Assembly (NCBI RefSeq): GCF_013416325.1
Contig: NZ_JACCGK010000008.1
Span: 62,001-126,000, forward strand
Length of the DNA stretch: 64,000 nt
Direction of reading: 5' to 3'
Origin: Vreelandella sedimenti
GTDB lineage: Bacteria; Pseudomonadota; Gammaproteobacteria; Pseudomonadales; Halomonadaceae
Part shown: one piece after another, positions 47,381 to 58,775 of the stretch
How positions within the stretch are numbered: the stretch's first letter is position 1
How the letters are laid out: every line of letters begins with the position of its first letter
The notes under the pieces: generated by a model
What the model saw: the letters and a program-made list of their open reading frames with translations, nothing else
Database searches by the model: none
What the model was told of the DNA's origin: nothing
Translations under genes and position numbers: made by a program

Positions 47381-48562
47381 ATGACTCATCACAACAACGC
47401 TACCAACGCCTCTACCGAGACAGACCCGTGGGCCGATATTCGGCCCTTTATGGATCATGAAGTGGCCGATGTGCTGGCCAGGCTCTCACGGGACAACGAG
47501 CTGCTGGATGCACTGACCCGCTTTCGGCTGCCGCGCATGGCGCGCTGGGCGCCATCATTGGCGCGTGTTTTTGCCAGCCGTGCCGTGCGTCGTGAAGTCA
47601 AAGACGTAACGACGGTTTATGAGTTTCAAATGCGCATTGCCCATTACATGGAGCGCATGATTCGTACCACCACGGATGCCTTTGAAGTTACCGGCCTCGA
47701 CAAACTCGACGCCAACGGCGCTTACCTATTCATAGGTAACCACCGCGATATCTCGCTGGATCCCGCGTTCGTCAACTATGCGCTCTATCAAGCAAACCGC
47801 GACACCGTGCGTATCGCGATCGGTGACAATCTGCTTAAAAAGCCCTATGTCACCGATCTAATGCGGCTTAATAAAAGCTTTATCGTGCCACGCAGCGCCC
47901 GAGGCAAGCGGGCTATGCTGGCAGCGTACCAGCAACTTTCCGCCTATATTCGCCATACCATTACCGAAGACCAGCACTCAATCTGGATGGCACAGCGGGA
48001 AGGGCGGGCCAAGAACGGCATCGACCATACTGAGCCCGCCATTATCAAAATGCTGATCATGGCCAGGCGAGCCGCAGAGCGGGATATGGTGTTTGGCGAG
48101 GCTATTGCTGAGTTAAAGCTGGTGCCGGTATCGATTAGCTATGAATACGACCCCTGCGATGTCCAAAAAGCCCAGGAGCTACACGATATCGACACCCAGG
48201 GTAGCTACGCCAAAAGTGAGTTTGAAGATATTCGCTCCATTGTAGCCGGCATTACCGGCTCCAAAGGGCGTGTACGGCTGCACTTTGGCACGCCGGTAGG
48301 TTCTGATATGGCCACCCCCGACGAAGTCGCTGCTGAGATTGACCGCCAGGTGATTGGTGGATATCGCTTGTTCCCCAGTCACTATTTGGCTTTAGAGGCG
48401 CTGGGCGAAGCTCCGGAGCTAGTGGCACGCAAAGCCATCACTCGACAAGACCGTGAACGCTTTAATGCCCGGCTTGCCGAAGTGCCGGAGCCTCTGCGCC
48501 CCTATTGGCTTGCCCAGTACGCGAACCCCGTTAAACACAAGGCCGGGCGACTGTCGCTCTAA
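47381..48562 (+). CDS. Glycerolipid acyltransferase-like protein (PlsC/PlsB-type domain)
   Basis: This 393-aa protein has an acyltransferase domain (about 110-320). It shows LFIGNHRDISLDPAFVN, the block I region. His and Asp are separated as HRDISLD rather than the standard HX4D, with a second Asp as HxD. KSFIVPRSARGKR and WMAQREGRAKNG are blocks II and III, and VPVSISYEYDPCD is block IV. There is no clear membrane span. It may make phosphatidic acid or acylate another polar lipid. It lies 93 bp after rdgC. Confidence 0.8.
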   Translation: MTHHNNATNASTETDPWADIRPFMDHEVADVLARLSRDNELLDALTRFRLPRMARWAPSLARVFASRAVRREVKDVTTVYEFQMRIAHYMERMIRTTTDAFEVTGLDKLDANGAYLFIGNHRDISLDPAFVNYALYQANRDTVRIAIGDNLLKKPYVTDLMRLNKSFIVPRSARGKRAMLAAYQQLSAYIRHTITEDQHSIWMAQREGRAKNGIDHTEPAIIKMLIMARRAAERDMVFGEAIAELKLVPVSISYEYDPCDVQKAQELHDIDTQGSYAKSEFEDIRSIVAGITGSKGRVRLHFGTPVGSDMATPDEVAAEIDRQVIGGYRLFPSHYLALEALGEAPELVARKAITRQDRERFNARLAEVPEPLRPYWLAQYANPVKHKAGRLSL

Positions 48563-48689
48563 ATCAGCGCTTTAAGCTGCCATTTTAATAACGGGCAACT
48601 CATGCCCGTTGGCGGAAAAAATGCTATGGTCAACGCATTGATTGGTTTCGCTTGGCGCTGTCGTCAATCGCGATCCTAAGGAGACTCCC

Positions 48690-48971
48690 ATGTCCGGTTC
48701 AGAAATTCAGAAAACACGTATCATAAACGAGCTACGTGGCTTTATTCGCAAGCTGCTGCAAGACCCAAAAATCCTTGAGCAATCACTGGCAATTGCCAGA
48801 GAACAGCTGACCGAAGGCAATAGCCCTGCGGCGATGGCGCGGATTGCCAACGAAATTTCCGATACCACCAGCGTGCATATACCGGAAGACCCGGCTGAAC
48901 ACTCTGAGGCTGATAAGCTCTTTTTAGAACTGCTGCGTGAAGTCGTTCAAGAAGAGCAAGCGCTTTATTAA
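48690..48971 (+). CDS. Conserved small protein of unknown function
   Basis: From ATG 48690 (RBS AAGGAG 8 nt upstream) the protein is 93 aa: MSGSEIQKTRIINELRGFIRKLL, then an acidic helical remainder ending VVQEEQALY. It is soluble and mostly helical, with no recognised domain. It ends at a strong terminator. An in-frame start 48 nt upstream lacks an RBS. Confidence 0.7.
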   Translation: MSGSEIQKTRIINELRGFIRKLLQDPKILEQSLAIAREQLTEGNSPAAMARIANEISDTTSVHIPEDPAEHSEADKLFLELLREVVQEEQALY

Positions 48972-48994
48972 TCGTTGCTAGGAAGTAACGGCAT

Positions 48995-49029
48995 CGGCGA
49001 AGCGTTTAGCGACTTCGCCGTCTTTTTTA
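48995..49029 (+). terminator. Intrinsic terminator before metG
   Basis: CGGCGAAG and CTTCGCCG pair around a 10-nt loop, and TCTTTTTTA follows. It ends the small-protein transcript 47 nt before metG. Confidence 0.9.
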
Positions 49030-49075
49030 CTATCGCCTGACCGGCACCCTTATTCACTCGGAATTAACCTTCACC

Positions 49076-51112
49076 ATGTCTACTACCGCCACGCGCAACA
49101 TTTTGGTGACTAGCGCGCTCCCTTACGCCAATGGAGCCATTCACCTTGGTCACTTACTTGAGTATATCCAGACTGATATCTGGGTACGTTTCCAGAAAAG
49201 CCGTGGCCAGCAGTGCTACTATGTGTGTGCCGATGACGCCCATGGCACCGCCATTATGCTGCGTGCCGAGCAGGAAGGCATTACCTCTGAAGCGCTGATT
49301 GAGCGGGTTTCCAACGACCACCAAACGGACTTTGCCCGCTTTGGCGTTGGGTTCGACAACTACCACTCGACCCACTCCGCTGAAAACCGCCACTTCAGCG
49401 AAATGATTTATAAGCGGTTACGGGATAAAGGCCATATTGCCACCCGTGATATCGAGCAGATGTTTGACCCCCAGAAAGGCTTGTTTCTGGCTGACCGTTT
49501 TATTAAAGGCACCTGCCCCAAATGTGGCGCTGAAGACCAGTATGGCGATAACTGCGAAAAGTGCGGCGCTACCTATACCCCCGCCGACTTGATCAACCCC
49601 GTTTCAGCCATTTCAGGCGCAACGCCCGAAGTACGCACCTCGACCCACTACTTCTTTAAACTGCCTGACTTTGCCGACTTTTTGCAGGGCTGGATTGACG
49701 ACGGCCATGTGCAGCCGCAAATCCGCAATAAGCTGATGGAGTGGTTTGAGTCCGGCTTTAACGAGTGGGATATTTCCCGGGATGCGCCCTACTTCGGCTT
49801 CGAAATTCCCGATGCTCCAGGCAAATACTTTTATGTCTGGCTGGATGCGCCGATTGGCTATTTGGCCAGCTTCAAGAACTTGTGTGACCGCGAAGGTATC
49901 GACTTCGACAGCTATTGGAAGAAAGGCTCTGATGCCGAGGTGTATCACTTTATCGGCAAAGATATCGTCTACTTCCACGCGCTCTTCTGGCCCGCCATGC
50001 TGCATGGCGCTGACCTGCGCACGCCCACCGCCGTCAACTGCCACGGCTTCCTGACGGTAGACGGCGCCAAGATGTCGAAATCCCGCGGCACCTTTATTAA
50101 AGCCGCCACCTACGCCGATCACCTGAACCCTGAATACCTGCGCTACTACTTTGCCGCGAAGCTTACCTCCAAAGTTGATGATTTGGATTTGAACCTGGAG
50201 GACTTTGCCGCCCGAGTAAATTCCGATTTAGTCGGCAAAGTAGTCAACATTGCCAGCCGCTGCGCCGGTTTTGTTAAGAAAATTGGTGGTGGCACTCTCT
50301 CGGCTCACTGCGCAGAACCGCAAATGGTCGCCCGCTTTATTGCCGCCGGTAATGATATTGCCGAAGACTTTGAAGCCCGGGAATTTAGCCGGGCAATGCG
50401 CAAAATCATGGAGCTGGCGGATGAAGCCAACACCTACATTGCGGATAAAGAACCTTGGGCGCTGGCCAAGCAGGATGGCCGCGACGCAGAGGTGCTTGAG
50501 ATATGCTCGGTAGGCATTAATCTGTTCCGCCTGCTGATGGTTTATCTGGCCCCGGTGGTTCCCGCCATGGCTGAAGAGGCCCGTGCGTTTCTTAACGTTG
50601 AGTCGCTGGACTGGCACACTCGTCAAAGCGTACTCACTGATCACTCAATCAATAAATTCAAACCGCTGATGACACGCGTTGAACGCGACAAAATCGATGC
50701 CATGATTGAAGCATCGAAGGAAGATCTCGTGGAAGAGCAAAAATTGAAAGAAGCGCCTAAAGGCCCGCTGGCGGAAGACCCTATCGCCGAGGAAATCGAC
50801 TTTGCCGCCTTTGCCAAAGTCGACCTGCGCATTGCGCGCATCACCAAAGCCGAATACGTCGAAGGCGCCGACAAGCTATTGCAATTGACCCTTGATCTAG
50901 GCGGCGAAACCCGCAACGTCTTCTCCGGCATTCGCTCCGCCTACGCACCGGAAGCTCTGGAAGGCCGCTTGACCGTGATGGTCGCTAATTTGGCACCGCG
51001 CAAAATGCGCTTTGGCGTATCGGAAGGCATGGTGTTAGCCTCTGCCAATGAAGATGGCATCTACCTGCTCTCTCCCGATGCGGGCGCCGAACCGGGACAG
51101 CGAGTAACGTAA
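49076..51112 (+). CDS. metG: Methionyl-tRNA synthetase
   Basis: This 678-aa class I synthetase has the HIGH-type HLGH ([12 protein letters not shown]), a zinc site ([17 protein letters not shown]), the KMSKS loop ([11 protein letters not shown]) and a C-terminal EMAP/Trbp111-type tRNA-binding domain (about 575-678; [26 protein letters not shown]). The last supports dimerisation and tRNA binding. Length is normal for proteobacteria. Confidence 0.98.
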   Translation: MSTTATRNILVTSALPYANGAIHLGHLLEYIQTDIWVRFQKSRGQQCYYVCADDAHGTAIMLRAEQEGITSEALIERVSNDHQTDFARFGVGFDNYHSTHSAENRHFSEMIYKRLRDKGHIATRDIEQMFDPQKGLFLADRFIKGTCPKCGAEDQYGDNCEKCGATYTPADLINPVSAISGATPEVRTSTHYFFKLPDFADFLQGWIDDGHVQPQIRNKLMEWFESGFNEWDISRDAPYFGFEIPDAPGKYFYVWLDAPIGYLASFKNLCDREGIDFDSYWKKGSDAEVYHFIGKDIVYFHALFWPAMLHGADLRTPTAVNCHGFLTVDGAKMSKSRGTFIKAATYADHLNPEYLRYYFAAKLTSKVDDLDLNLEDFAARVNSDLVGKVVNIASRCAGFVKKIGGGTLSAHCAEPQMVARFIAAGNDIAEDFEAREFSRAMRKIMELADEANTYIADKEPWALAKQDGRDAEVLEICSVGINLFRLLMVYLAPVVPAMAEEARAFLNVESLDWHTRQSVLTDHSINKFKPLMTRVERDKIDAMIEASKEDLVEEQKLKEAPKGPLAEDPIAEEIDFAAFAKVDLRIARITKAEYVEGADKLLQLTLDLGGETRNVFSGIRSAYAPEALEGRLTVMVANLAPRKMRFGVSEGMVLASANEDGIYLLSPDAGAEPGQRVT

Positions 51113-51132
51113 TACTCCAATTATGTGATTAT

Positions 51133-51170
51133 GGGGGCAGAGGCTAACCGTCTTTGCCCCCTTATTTTTG
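51133..51170 (+). terminator. Intrinsic terminator of metG
   Basis: GGGGGCAGAGGC pairs with GTCTTTGCCCCC (two G-T pairs) around TAACC, and TTATTTTTG follows. It lies before the chosen start of the next gene, so the longer frame of that gene from 51125 is not real. Confidence 0.9.
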
Positions 51171-51211
51171 CAGTTATCACATACCATTATCGCTTTGTTC
51201 AGGTTCGCTCT

Positions 51212-52810
51212 ATGCTTCAACGCTTCTCTCGATCTTTGCGCTTTCGCTTCCTTGCAGCTCTAAGTGGGGTTTTACTCCTCGCGCTTATCTCCTTGGTAAT
51301 ATTGAGTAAATGGGTAATATTTCCGGCCCTACACAAGGAAGAACATGCGGTAGTGACAAAAGAGTTAGAGAAAATAGAGGCTGGACTAAATGTTAGCCAC
51401 GAAACTTTACTGGCCCAAGCGCGAGACTGGGCAATTTGGGACGACACCTACGAGTTTGTTCAGGGTAACTACCCGGGTTACACCGATACCAACTTTAGCC
51501 AACAGATGTTTGAAGAGATGCATTACCAACTCATGGCCTTTTTCAACGCGGAGGGCGAGGTACACTTTTTAGCTGGCATCAATCCAGCTAATGGCCAGTA
51601 CCACACCTGCCGTAGCGTAGAGAGAGAATGCCGATGGATGGATGGCTTGGTGCATACTATGCAAGCCTCAATTAAAGAAGATCCTCTGCAAAGAAAAAGT
51701 GCCCTGTATGCAGGCTCCCCGCCATTAATCGTGGCATCCAATCCCATTTTCCGCACTGACGAAAGTGGGCCATCTCAAGGCTGGCTGTTTAAAGTACGCC
51801 CCATGGACGCGGATTGGCTTAGCACAATAGAGCGCTATACGGGGCTTCCAACGATGCTTTCCGTGGTTAATGGCAAGGAAGATAACGATATTGCCATTAA
51901 CATTACGGGCAATACGATTTTCGCGCAGCGCTTTTTAACTACCTACCCATCCAATGAACAAATAGCACTAGGTACTCAGCTTAAACGCACCAGCTATCTT
52001 GCCAGCTTAGAAACGTTTCGCTACGTGCTGCTGTGGACAGCATGCTTAATGCTGTTGGTCATCGGCCTTGTACTGCTTCTGTTAGAGCGCATTATTCTTA
52101 AGCCGCTCAAAATCCTAACCAGCTTCACCCAGCAAATCAGCGGCGATATTGATGAGTCGAGCAGTTTATTGAAACGTGGTGATGAAATAGGAATACTTGC
52201 CCGCGCTTTTCAAAATCAATTTAAGCGCCAGCAACAACTCAATGCCGAACTAATCCAGCTTTCTACCCATGACCCCTTGACCGGCTTACCCAACCGCCGT
52301 CTATTCGATCAGCGCCTACAAGAGGTGGTCAATAATGCCCAGACCACTGGACAGTCCCTCTCGGTCATGATGATTGATATTGACCATTTCAAGCTGTTTA
52401 ACGATCATTATGGACATCCTGAAGGGGATATTTGTTTGCGACGGGTCGCGCAAACGATGCATGAGGTCGCCACCGCCCATGGCTTTTTTATAGCGCGCAC
52501 AGGCGGCGAAGAGTTCAGCGCCATGCTGCCCGCCACTTCTGCCACCCAGGCGATGGAGAAAAGCCAAGCGCTTAGTCATGCCGTAGACCAATTAAGGCAT
52601 CCCCATCAGGTATCGCCTGTGGCTTCATATGTCACCGTTAGCATTGGCATTAGCCAGTTAGATATAGAAGGCGCCATGACGCCCAGTGGATTAATGACGG
52701 CCGCCGACCAAGCGCTCTACGCAGCCAAAGCAGACGGGCGGCATACTGCTAAGGTGTATACACCCTCGCTAGCCAACACCGCCTTTTCTTCGCACAATAC
52801 GCTGCCATGA
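51212..52810 (+). CDS. CHASE4-HAMP-GGDEF diguanylate cyclase
   Basis: From [11 protein letters not shown] (51212) the protein is 532 aa. It has two membrane spans (about 12-38 and 275-295) enclosing a periplasmic CHASE4 domain ([17 protein letters not shown]). A HAMP-like stretch leads to a GGDEF domain with [14 protein letters not shown] and the active GGEEF. No RxxD I-site is visible at the usual place, so product inhibition may be weak. It makes cyclic di-GMP in response to an unknown external signal. Its TGA overlaps the rsxA ATG (ATGA). Confidence 0.92.
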   Translation: MLQRFSRSLRFRFLAALSGVLLLALISLVILSKWVIFPALHKEEHAVVTKELEKIEAGLNVSHETLLAQARDWAIWDDTYEFVQGNYPGYTDTNFSQQMFEEMHYQLMAFFNAEGEVHFLAGINPANGQYHTCRSVERECRWMDGLVHTMQASIKEDPLQRKSALYAGSPPLIVASNPIFRTDESGPSQGWLFKVRPMDADWLSTIERYTGLPTMLSVVNGKEDNDIAINITGNTIFAQRFLTTYPSNEQIALGTQLKRTSYLASLETFRYVLLWTACLMLLVIGLVLLLLERIILKPLKILTSFTQQISGDIDESSSLLKRGDEIGILARAFQNQFKRQQQLNAELIQLSTHDPLTGLPNRRLFDQRLQEVVNNAQTTGQSLSVMMIDIDHFKLFNDHYGHPEGDICLRRVAQTMHEVATAHGFFIARTGGEEFSAMLPATSATQAMEKSQALSHAVDQLRHPHQVSPVASYVTVSIGISQLDIEGAMTPSGLMTAADQALYAAKADGRHTAKVYTPSLANTAFSSHNTLP

Positions 52811-53388
52811 GTGAGTTATTTATCATTTTGATCAGCACTGCCCTGGTCAACAATTTCGTACTGGTTCAGTTCTTGGGCCTATGCCCGTTTATGGGCGTCT
52901 CTAACAAACTGGAGTCGGCCATGGGCATGTCCCTGGCCACTACCTTTGTGCTGACCCTGGCATCGGCCGCTAGCTTCGTGGTTTATCACGGCCTGCTTGT
53001 GCCGCTGGATGTAACCTACCTGCGTACCATTAGTTTTATCGTGGTGATCGCCGCCGTGGTGCAGTTTACCGAAATCATGGTGCGCCAACTGAGTCCGCTG
53101 CTGCACCAGGTGCTGGGCATTTTCCTGCCGCTGATCACCACCAACTGCGCGGTATTGGGTGTAGCCCTGCTGTCGTTAAACCGTGAATTAAGCTTTTTCC
53201 ACACCACCCTTTATGGATTGGGCGCGGCACTGGGCTTCTCGCTTATTTTGGTACTGTTTGCCGCGATGCGCGAACGTTTAGCGGGGGCGGATATTCCCAA
53301 ACCCTTCCAAGGCGCCGCGATAGCTATGATCACCGCCAGCCTTATGTCGTTAGCATTTTTAGGGTTTTCAGGGTTGGTGCAGGGATGA
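52807..53388 (+). CDS. rsxA: Electron transport complex subunit RsxA
   Basis: This 193-aa protein with six membrane spans and [22 protein letters not shown] matches RsxA/RnfA. It is part of the NADH/ferredoxin-linked membrane complex that in E. coli keeps SoxR reduced and in other bacteria pumps Na+ or H+. It starts in the end of the diguanylate cyclase gene. Confidence 0.97.
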   Translation: MSELFIILISTALVNNFVLVQFLGLCPFMGVSNKLESAMGMSLATTFVLTLASAASFVVYHGLLVPLDVTYLRTISFIVVIAAVVQFTEIMVRQLSPLLHQVLGIFLPLITTNCAVLGVALLSLNRELSFFHTTLYGLGAALGFSLILVLFAAMRERLAGADIPKPFQGAAIAMITASLMSLAFLGFSGLVQG

Positions 53389-53400
53389 AGGCAGCGCACA

Positions 53401-53997
53401 ATGAATAGCACCATTGACATCATTGGAATCCTCAGCGCCGTCGCAGTATTAACCGGCTTGGGTATCGGTTTTGGCGCCCTACTGGGCGTGGTTAGCGAAC
53501 GCTTTAAACGCGAAGATAACCCGCTAGTTGAACAAATTGATGCACTGCTGCCGCAAACCCAGTGCGGCCAGTGCGGCTACCCAGGCTGCCGCCCTTACGC
53601 CGAGGCCATTAATCAGGGGGATGCGCTGAATAAATGTCCTCCGGGTGGCGAAGCGACGATTCACGCCCTTGCCGATCTTCTCGGGCGCGCCCCCGAGCCC
53701 CTGGATGGCGAAGCACAAAGCGAAGCCAAGGTGGCGTTTATTCGCGAAGCGGAGTGCATTGGCTGCACCAAGTGCATCCAGGCCTGCCCGGTCGATGCGA
53801 TTATCGGCGCGGCTAAATTGATGCATACCGTGATTGAAGACGAATGCACCGGCTGTGATCTGTGTCTTGATCCCTGCCCCGTGGACTGTATCGATATGCT
53901 GCCACGCTCAGCCCCGCTCACCCAGTGGCAGCCGGTAGTGGCGCGCACATCAAATATGATTGCCAGCGACCGCCAACCCGCTTCAGGGGTGTCTTGA
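53401..53997 (+). CDS. rsxB: Electron transport complex subunit RsxB
   Basis: This 198-aa protein has one N-terminal membrane anchor, a 4Fe-4S site ([16 protein letters not shown]) and two ferredoxin clusters ([32 protein letters not shown]). It carries electrons within the complex. Its TGA overlaps the rsxC ATG by one base. Confidence 0.97.
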   Translation: MNSTIDIIGILSAVAVLTGLGIGFGALLGVVSERFKREDNPLVEQIDALLPQTQCGQCGYPGCRPYAEAINQGDALNKCPPGGEATIHALADLLGRAPEPLDGEAQSEAKVAFIREAECIGCTKCIQACPVDAIIGAAKLMHTVIEDECTGCDLCLDPCPVDCIDMLPRSAPLTQWQPVVARTSNMIASDRQPASGVS

Positions 53998-55652
53998 TGT
54001 CGAACGCCTTTGACTTCCCGGGAGGAATTTACCCCCCCGAACGCAAACAGCGTTCAAACCAATCCGCGCTGATTGAAGCGCCACTGCCCAGCCGGGTCAC
54101 TCTCCCCCTACAGCAGCACAGCGGTCAGCCCGCTACGCCCTGTGTCGCGCAAGGAGATACGGTAAAAGTGGGCAGCGTGATTGCCAAACGCGAAGGCATG
54201 GTCTCTAGCGCCCTGCACGCCAGTATTAGCGGTACGGTGGGCGAGGTTAGCACTACCCAAATCAGCATTGATGGTGATGGCCAAGATGCGTGGCTCCGCT
54301 TGCCACCGTTAGAGTGGCAATATGCCGAACCCCATGCGCTGCTAGAACGTTTAAACGAGAGCGGCATCGTCGGCTTAGGAGGCGCTGGGTTTCCCGCCCA
54401 TATTAAAGCGCGGGTGGTCGAGCGGCATACGATTGACACCTTGGTGATTAACGCCGCCGAGTGCGAGCCCTATATCACCGCCGACGATCTCACCCTGCGC
54501 CACTACGCTAATGAGGTGCTAGAAGGCGCACAGATAACCGCCAAACTGTGTGGCGCGCAGCATATCGTTATTGGCATCGAGGATAACAAACCCGAGGCCA
54601 TTGACGCGCTGAAGCAAGCCCTAACCAATAGTCAACCAGTCCCTGTCGAGCTGACCGTGATCGCCACCCGCTACCCCAGCGGCGGCGAACGACAACTGAT
54701 TAAAAAACTGCTAGACCTCAACGTACCCAGCGGCGGGCTGCCTGCTGATGTTGGCGTGCTGTGCCATAATCCAGGCACGCTACTGGCGATACTACACGCA
54801 GTGCGCGATGGTCAGCCGCTGGTTTCCCGAACTGTCACTCTGACAGGTGAGGCAATCACCCAGCCCGGCAATCGCTGGGTGCGGCTCGGCACCTCTGTTA
54901 GAGAGCTGCTGGAGCAGACAGGGTTAAATACCTCAGAGTTACACCAAGTGATTCAAGGTGGCCCCATGATGGGCACGCCACTGCTAACGCTCGATACGCC
55001 AGTCACCAAGCTTACCAACTGTTTAATCGCGGCCACACTTGAAGAATTACCGCCGCCCCCAGCAGAATCGCCCTGCATTCGCTGCGGTGAGTGCGAAAGC
55101 GTTTGCCCGGTAGCACTGCTGCCGCAACAGCTGCACTGGTACGCCCGCGCTCAGGACGATGCCAAGCTGGAGCGCTATCACCTGTTCGACTGCATTGAGT
55201 GCGGTGCCTGCAGCTACGTCTGCCCCAGTCACATCCCGCTTGTGGTGGATTACCGGGAAGCTAAAAGCCGAATACGCCTGCAGCGGATTGAGGCAACAAA
55301 GGCGGAGCACGCCAAGCATCGTTTTGAGTTTCGCCAAGCGCGGCTTGCTCGGGAGGAGGCAGAGAAACAGGCACGCAAGCAAGCCCGCCAGGCGCAACAG
55401 CGGCGCCCTTCTAACACTGCCGCAACCAATAGCGAAAAGGTCGACTTACGCGGTCTGCGCATCGCCCATGCCGCCGCTAAAGCATCGGTCAAAAAAGCTG
55501 AAAAAACCCTGGCGCGCGTCGCTCAGGAAGACCCTAAACAATCCCTGGATGACTTAGAAATGCAGCTTGCCACCGCCCAGGAGAACTTGAAAGCAGCTGA
55601 GTTGCAGCTTGCCCAGGCGCGCGAACAGCAGTCTAGCGAGGAGTCGTCATGA
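53997..55652 (+). CDS. rsxC: Electron transport complex subunit RsxC
   Basis: From [18 protein letters not shown] (53997) the protein is 551 aa. It has the NADH/FMN-binding region (about 125-330; GIVGLGGAGFPAHIK, NAAECEPYITADD) and two 4Fe-4S motifs (CIRCGECESVCPVALL; CIECGACSYVCPSHIP). A long Ala/Lys/Gln-rich coiled-coil tail (about 440-551) is typical of gammaproteobacterial RsxC. An upstream in-frame start lies inside rsxB and is rejected. Confidence 0.96.
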   Translation: MSNAFDFPGGIYPPERKQRSNQSALIEAPLPSRVTLPLQQHSGQPATPCVAQGDTVKVGSVIAKREGMVSSALHASISGTVGEVSTTQISIDGDGQDAWLRLPPLEWQYAEPHALLERLNESGIVGLGGAGFPAHIKARVVERHTIDTLVINAAECEPYITADDLTLRHYANEVLEGAQITAKLCGAQHIVIGIEDNKPEAIDALKQALTNSQPVPVELTVIATRYPSGGERQLIKKLLDLNVPSGGLPADVGVLCHNPGTLLAILHAVRDGQPLVSRTVTLTGEAITQPGNRWVRLGTSVRELLEQTGLNTSELHQVIQGGPMMGTPLLTLDTPVTKLTNCLIAATLEELPPPPAESPCIRCGECESVCPVALLPQQLHWYARAQDDAKLERYHLFDCIECGACSYVCPSHIPLVVDYREAKSRIRLQRIEATKAEHAKHRFEFRQARLAREEAEKQARKQARQAQQRRPSNTAATNSEKVDLRGLRIAHAAAKASVKKAEKTLARVAQEDPKQSLDDLEMQLATAQENLKAAELQLAQAREQQSSEESS

Positions 55653-56698
55653 GCATGATGCACGCCTCAGGCGTTAAAGATGCCATGACGACAACCGCGG
55701 TGCCGCCAACGGCAAGCTTAATGCGTTGGGTGATTGCAGCAACCCTGCCAGGCATCGCCACCATGAGCTACTTCTTTGGCCTTGGGGTTATCAGCAATGT
55801 ACTGTTAGCCGCCGCTTTTGGTGTTGCGCTTGAAGCCGCCGTACTACGGCTACGCCAGCGACCCATTCGTGTGGCGCTGGATGACTCAAGTGCCCTGCTT
55901 ACCGGCGTTCTGCTGGGCACGTCACTGCCACCCGCTAGCCCCTGGTGGCTTATCGGCGTGGGTATGATCGCGGCAATTGTGGTCGCCAAGCAGCTATACG
56001 GCGGCTTGGGGCATAACCCGTTTAACCCCGCCATGGTGGGCTATGCGCTGCTATTGGTGTCGTTTCCTACCTACATGACGCTGTGGGCACCGCCCCAGGA
56101 AATGCTACCTAATGATTTATGGGCACAAATTACTGGAACGCTGCCGACCACCCAACTAGATAGTTTGAGCGGCGCAACACCGCTCGATGCTTTTAAGCAC
56201 AAAGGAAACGCCGTGCTTGCCAGCGAGTTTTGGGCTGCTAACCCACTGCCGAATGGAACCCTAACTGCCTGGCAATGGGTAGCGCTTGCCTGGCTAGCGG
56301 GTGGTGGGGTGTTGATGGCAAAGCGGATTATTAGCTGGCATATCCCGATCGCTATGCTTGGCAGCCTAGTACTACTGGCCACGCTGTTTTATCTCAGCGC
56401 CCCCAGCCACTTCGCTTCACCGCTATTTCACCTGCTCACCGGGGCAACGCTATTCGGGGCGTTCTTTATTGCCACCGACCCGGTCTCCGCCGCCACCAGC
56501 CAACGCGGCAAACTTATTTATGGCGCGGGGATCGGCGCGCTGGTTATCATTATCCGCACCTTTGGCGGCTACCCGGATGCGGTGGCGTTTGCGGTCTTAC
56601 TGATGAACCTATGCGTACCATTACTGGATTTATATAGCGTACCGCAGCCCACTGGCCAGCAAAAAGCCTCACCGGGTAAGCCAGGAGAACAGCCATGA
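55649..56698 (+). CDS. rsxD: Electron transport complex subunit RsxD
   Basis: This 349-aa membrane protein has about nine spans and the flavin-attachment motif SGATPLDAFK (about 172-181; FMN on Thr). It overlaps rsxC and rsxG by 4 nt each. Confidence 0.96.
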   Translation: MSMMHASGVKDAMTTTAVPPTASLMRWVIAATLPGIATMSYFFGLGVISNVLLAAAFGVALEAAVLRLRQRPIRVALDDSSALLTGVLLGTSLPPASPWWLIGVGMIAAIVVAKQLYGGLGHNPFNPAMVGYALLLVSFPTYMTLWAPPQEMLPNDLWAQITGTLPTTQLDSLSGATPLDAFKHKGNAVLASEFWAANPLPNGTLTAWQWVALAWLAGGGVLMAKRIISWHIPIAMLGSLVLLATLFYLSAPSHFASPLFHLLTGATLFGAFFIATDPVSAATSQRGKLIYGAGIGALVIIIRTFGGYPDAVAFAVLLMNLCVPLLDLYSVPQPTGQQKASPGKPGEQP

Positions 56699-57354
56699 CG
56701 CTGTTCCAGGCCATGCGGCGTGGTGCGATTGCCCTGGGCACTTTTGCCTTGGTAACGGCGGGCAGCGTTGCGCTTACCCGCACGCTAACCGCCGAACGTA
56801 TAGAAACGCATCAGTTGGCTTACCAACACCGCCAACTGCAGGAAGTGCTGCCCCAAGCGCTCGCGAATACGCCCGTCACTCAAGTGTTGGAGAGCACCTT
56901 TACCCTTCCCAACCCACAAGCGCTAGGGCTGGCGAGTGATAGCCAAGGCTGGTGGGTAAGTAACAGTGAGAACAATAACCCGAGCAGAAACAGAAGCAGC
57001 GCAGTGATCTTGCCGGTGGTAACCCGCCAGGGATATAACGGCGAGATCTACCTACTGATTGGCATTGATGAGCACCAGCGTATCAGCGGCGTGCGCGTTA
57101 CCCAGCACCAGGAAACGCCTGGGCTAGGCGATGACATTGAGCGCAGCCGCAGCGACTGGATCACCGGGTTTAATGGTTTAAGGTTAGATAGTTTGCCGCC
57201 AGAAGGCTGGGCGGTAGCTAAAGATGGCGGTCACTTTGATGCGTTTACCGGTGCAACGATTACACCCCGCGCCGTGGTCAACGCTGTCCATAAAACGCTT
57301 CAGTACGCCGCCGATACACCGCTACCGATGTCATTTGAGGAGCCCACCTTATGA
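56695..57354 (+). CDS. rsxG: Electron transport complex subunit RsxG
   Basis: This 219-aa protein has one N-terminal membrane anchor and a periplasmic FMN-binding domain with [15 protein letters not shown] (about 181-195; FMN on Thr). It overlaps both neighbours by 4 nt. Confidence 0.96.
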   Translation: MTLFQAMRRGAIALGTFALVTAGSVALTRTLTAERIETHQLAYQHRQLQEVLPQALANTPVTQVLESTFTLPNPQALGLASDSQGWWVSNSENNNPSRNRSSAVILPVVTRQGYNGEIYLLIGIDEHQRISGVRVTQHQETPGLGDDIERSRSDWITGFNGLRLDSLPPEGWAVAKDGGHFDAFTGATITPRAVVNAVHKTLQYAADTPLPMSFEEPTL

Positions 57355-58052
57355 GCCAGTGGCGCGAACTCGCCAAAAGCGGCCTTTGGTCGAATAACCC
57401 CGCGTTGGTGCAGTTGCTAGGACTTTGCCCGCTGCTGGCCGTCAGCGGCAGCGTGGTCAATGCGCTGGGGCTGGCGCTGGCAACGCTACTGGTAATGGCA
57501 GGCTCCAGCACGGCGATTTCGCTGATTCGTCACCAGGTGCCCAGCGCGGTGCGCTTGCCCGCTTTCGTGATGGTGATTGCAGCTTTTGTTACCTGTGCTG
57601 AACTGCTGATGGCCGCCTATGCCTACCCGCTTTATCAGGTATTGGGGATTTTTATTCCGCTGATCGTGACCAACTGCGCCATTCTTGGCCGAGCCGATGC
57701 CTTTGCCTCCCGCCAGCCGGTGCTTCCAGCGGCCATTGATGGCTTTATGATGGGGTTGGGTTTTGCTGCGGTACTGGTGTTACTTGGCACTCTTCGCGAG
57801 TTACTGGGCCAAGGCACCCTATTTAGCGATATGGCGCTACTGTTTGGACCGCAAGCGGCCAGTTGGCAACTGACGATTGCCGACGACTACCAGTTCCTGT
57901 TTTTCGTGCTGCCGCCCGGCGCATTCTTTGTGGCGGGCCTGTTAATCGCGCTGAAAAACGCTATTGATCAACGCAATGTTGCCCGTGCCAAGCCAGTGGC
58001 GGCAGCACCCCGAACTGCGCGCCGCGTACGGGTTACCGGCACGATTAAATAG
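57351..58052 (+). CDS. rsxE: Electron transport complex subunit RsxE
   Basis: This 233-aa membrane protein has [20 protein letters not shown] and [23 protein letters not shown], as in RsxE/RnfE, related to RsxA. It is the last gene of the complex. nth follows after 73 bp, the same neighbour as in E. coli. Confidence 0.96.
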   Translation: MSQWRELAKSGLWSNNPALVQLLGLCPLLAVSGSVVNALGLALATLLVMAGSSTAISLIRHQVPSAVRLPAFVMVIAAFVTCAELLMAAYAYPLYQVLGIFIPLIVTNCAILGRADAFASRQPVLPAAIDGFMMGLGFAAVLVLLGTLRELLGQGTLFSDMALLFGPQAASWQLTIADDYQFLFFVLPPGAFFVAGLLIALKNAIDQRNVARAKPVAAAPRTARRVRVTGTIK

Positions 58053-58125
58053 TTGGCAAGATACCGAAAGTACACATGTAAGCAACTGCTTGTATTTATA
58101 ACGCGTATTGATTAAGAGACCCGCC

Positions 58126-58764
58126 ATGAATGCCCAAAAGCGTCATGAAATCTTTGCTCGCCTTCAGGCAGAGAACCCGCACCCCACCACCGAGCTTAAT
58201 TGGAACACGCCCTTTGAGCTGCTGGCTGCCGTACTGCTTTCTGCTCAAGCCACCGATGTAGGCGTCAACAAAGCCACGGCGCGGCTCTACCCGGTCGCCA
58301 ACACGCCCCAAGCGATCATTGATTTAGGTATCGATGAGCTTAAAGCGCATATCAAAACCATCGGCTTGTATAACACCAAAGCCGAAAACCTGATGAAAAC
58401 CTGCCACATCCTGGTCAACCAGCACAGCGGCGAAGTGCCCGACACCCGTCAAGCGTTGGAAGCCTTGCCCGGCGTAGGCCGTAAAACCGCCAATGTGATT
58501 CTCAACACGGCATTTGGTCAGCCCACCATGGCGGTGGATACGCATATTTTCCGAGTCTCCAACCGCACCGGCATCGCTAAAGGCAAAGATGTCGTTGAGG
58601 TGGAGCAAAAACTGCTACGCCATGTGCCAAAAGGGTTTCTGCACGATGCTCACCACTGGCTGATTCTGCACGGCCGTTACACTTGCATCGCGCGCAAACC
58701 CCGCTGTGGTAGCTGCATTATCGAGGATCTGTGCGACTATAAAGACAAAACCGAACTTGCTTGA
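58126..58764 (+). CDS. nth: Endonuclease III
   Basis: From MNAQKRHEIFARL (58126) the protein is 212 aa. It has the helix-hairpin-helix LPGVGRKTANVIL (with the catalytic Lys), the catalytic Asp in AVDTHIFRVSNR and the 4Fe-4S site C-x6-C-x2-C-x5-C (CIARKPRCGSCIIEDLC). It removes oxidised pyrimidines. It is convergent with the next gene. Confidence 0.97.
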   Translation: MNAQKRHEIFARLQAENPHPTTELNWNTPFELLAAVLLSAQATDVGVNKATARLYPVANTPQAIIDLGIDELKAHIKTIGLYNTKAENLMKTCHILVNQHSGEVPDTRQALEALPGVGRKTANVILNTAFGQPTMAVDTHIFRVSNRTGIAKGKDVVEVEQKLLRHVPKGFLHDAHHWLILHGRYTCIARKPRCGSCIIEDLCDYKDKTELA

Positions 58765-58775
58765 CGGCTAGGCCA

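Noticed and set aside
51125..51211. N-terminal extension of the diguanylate cyclase
   Set aside because: It would begin before the metG terminator hairpin at 51133-51170. The ATG at 51212 gives a normal membrane anchor.
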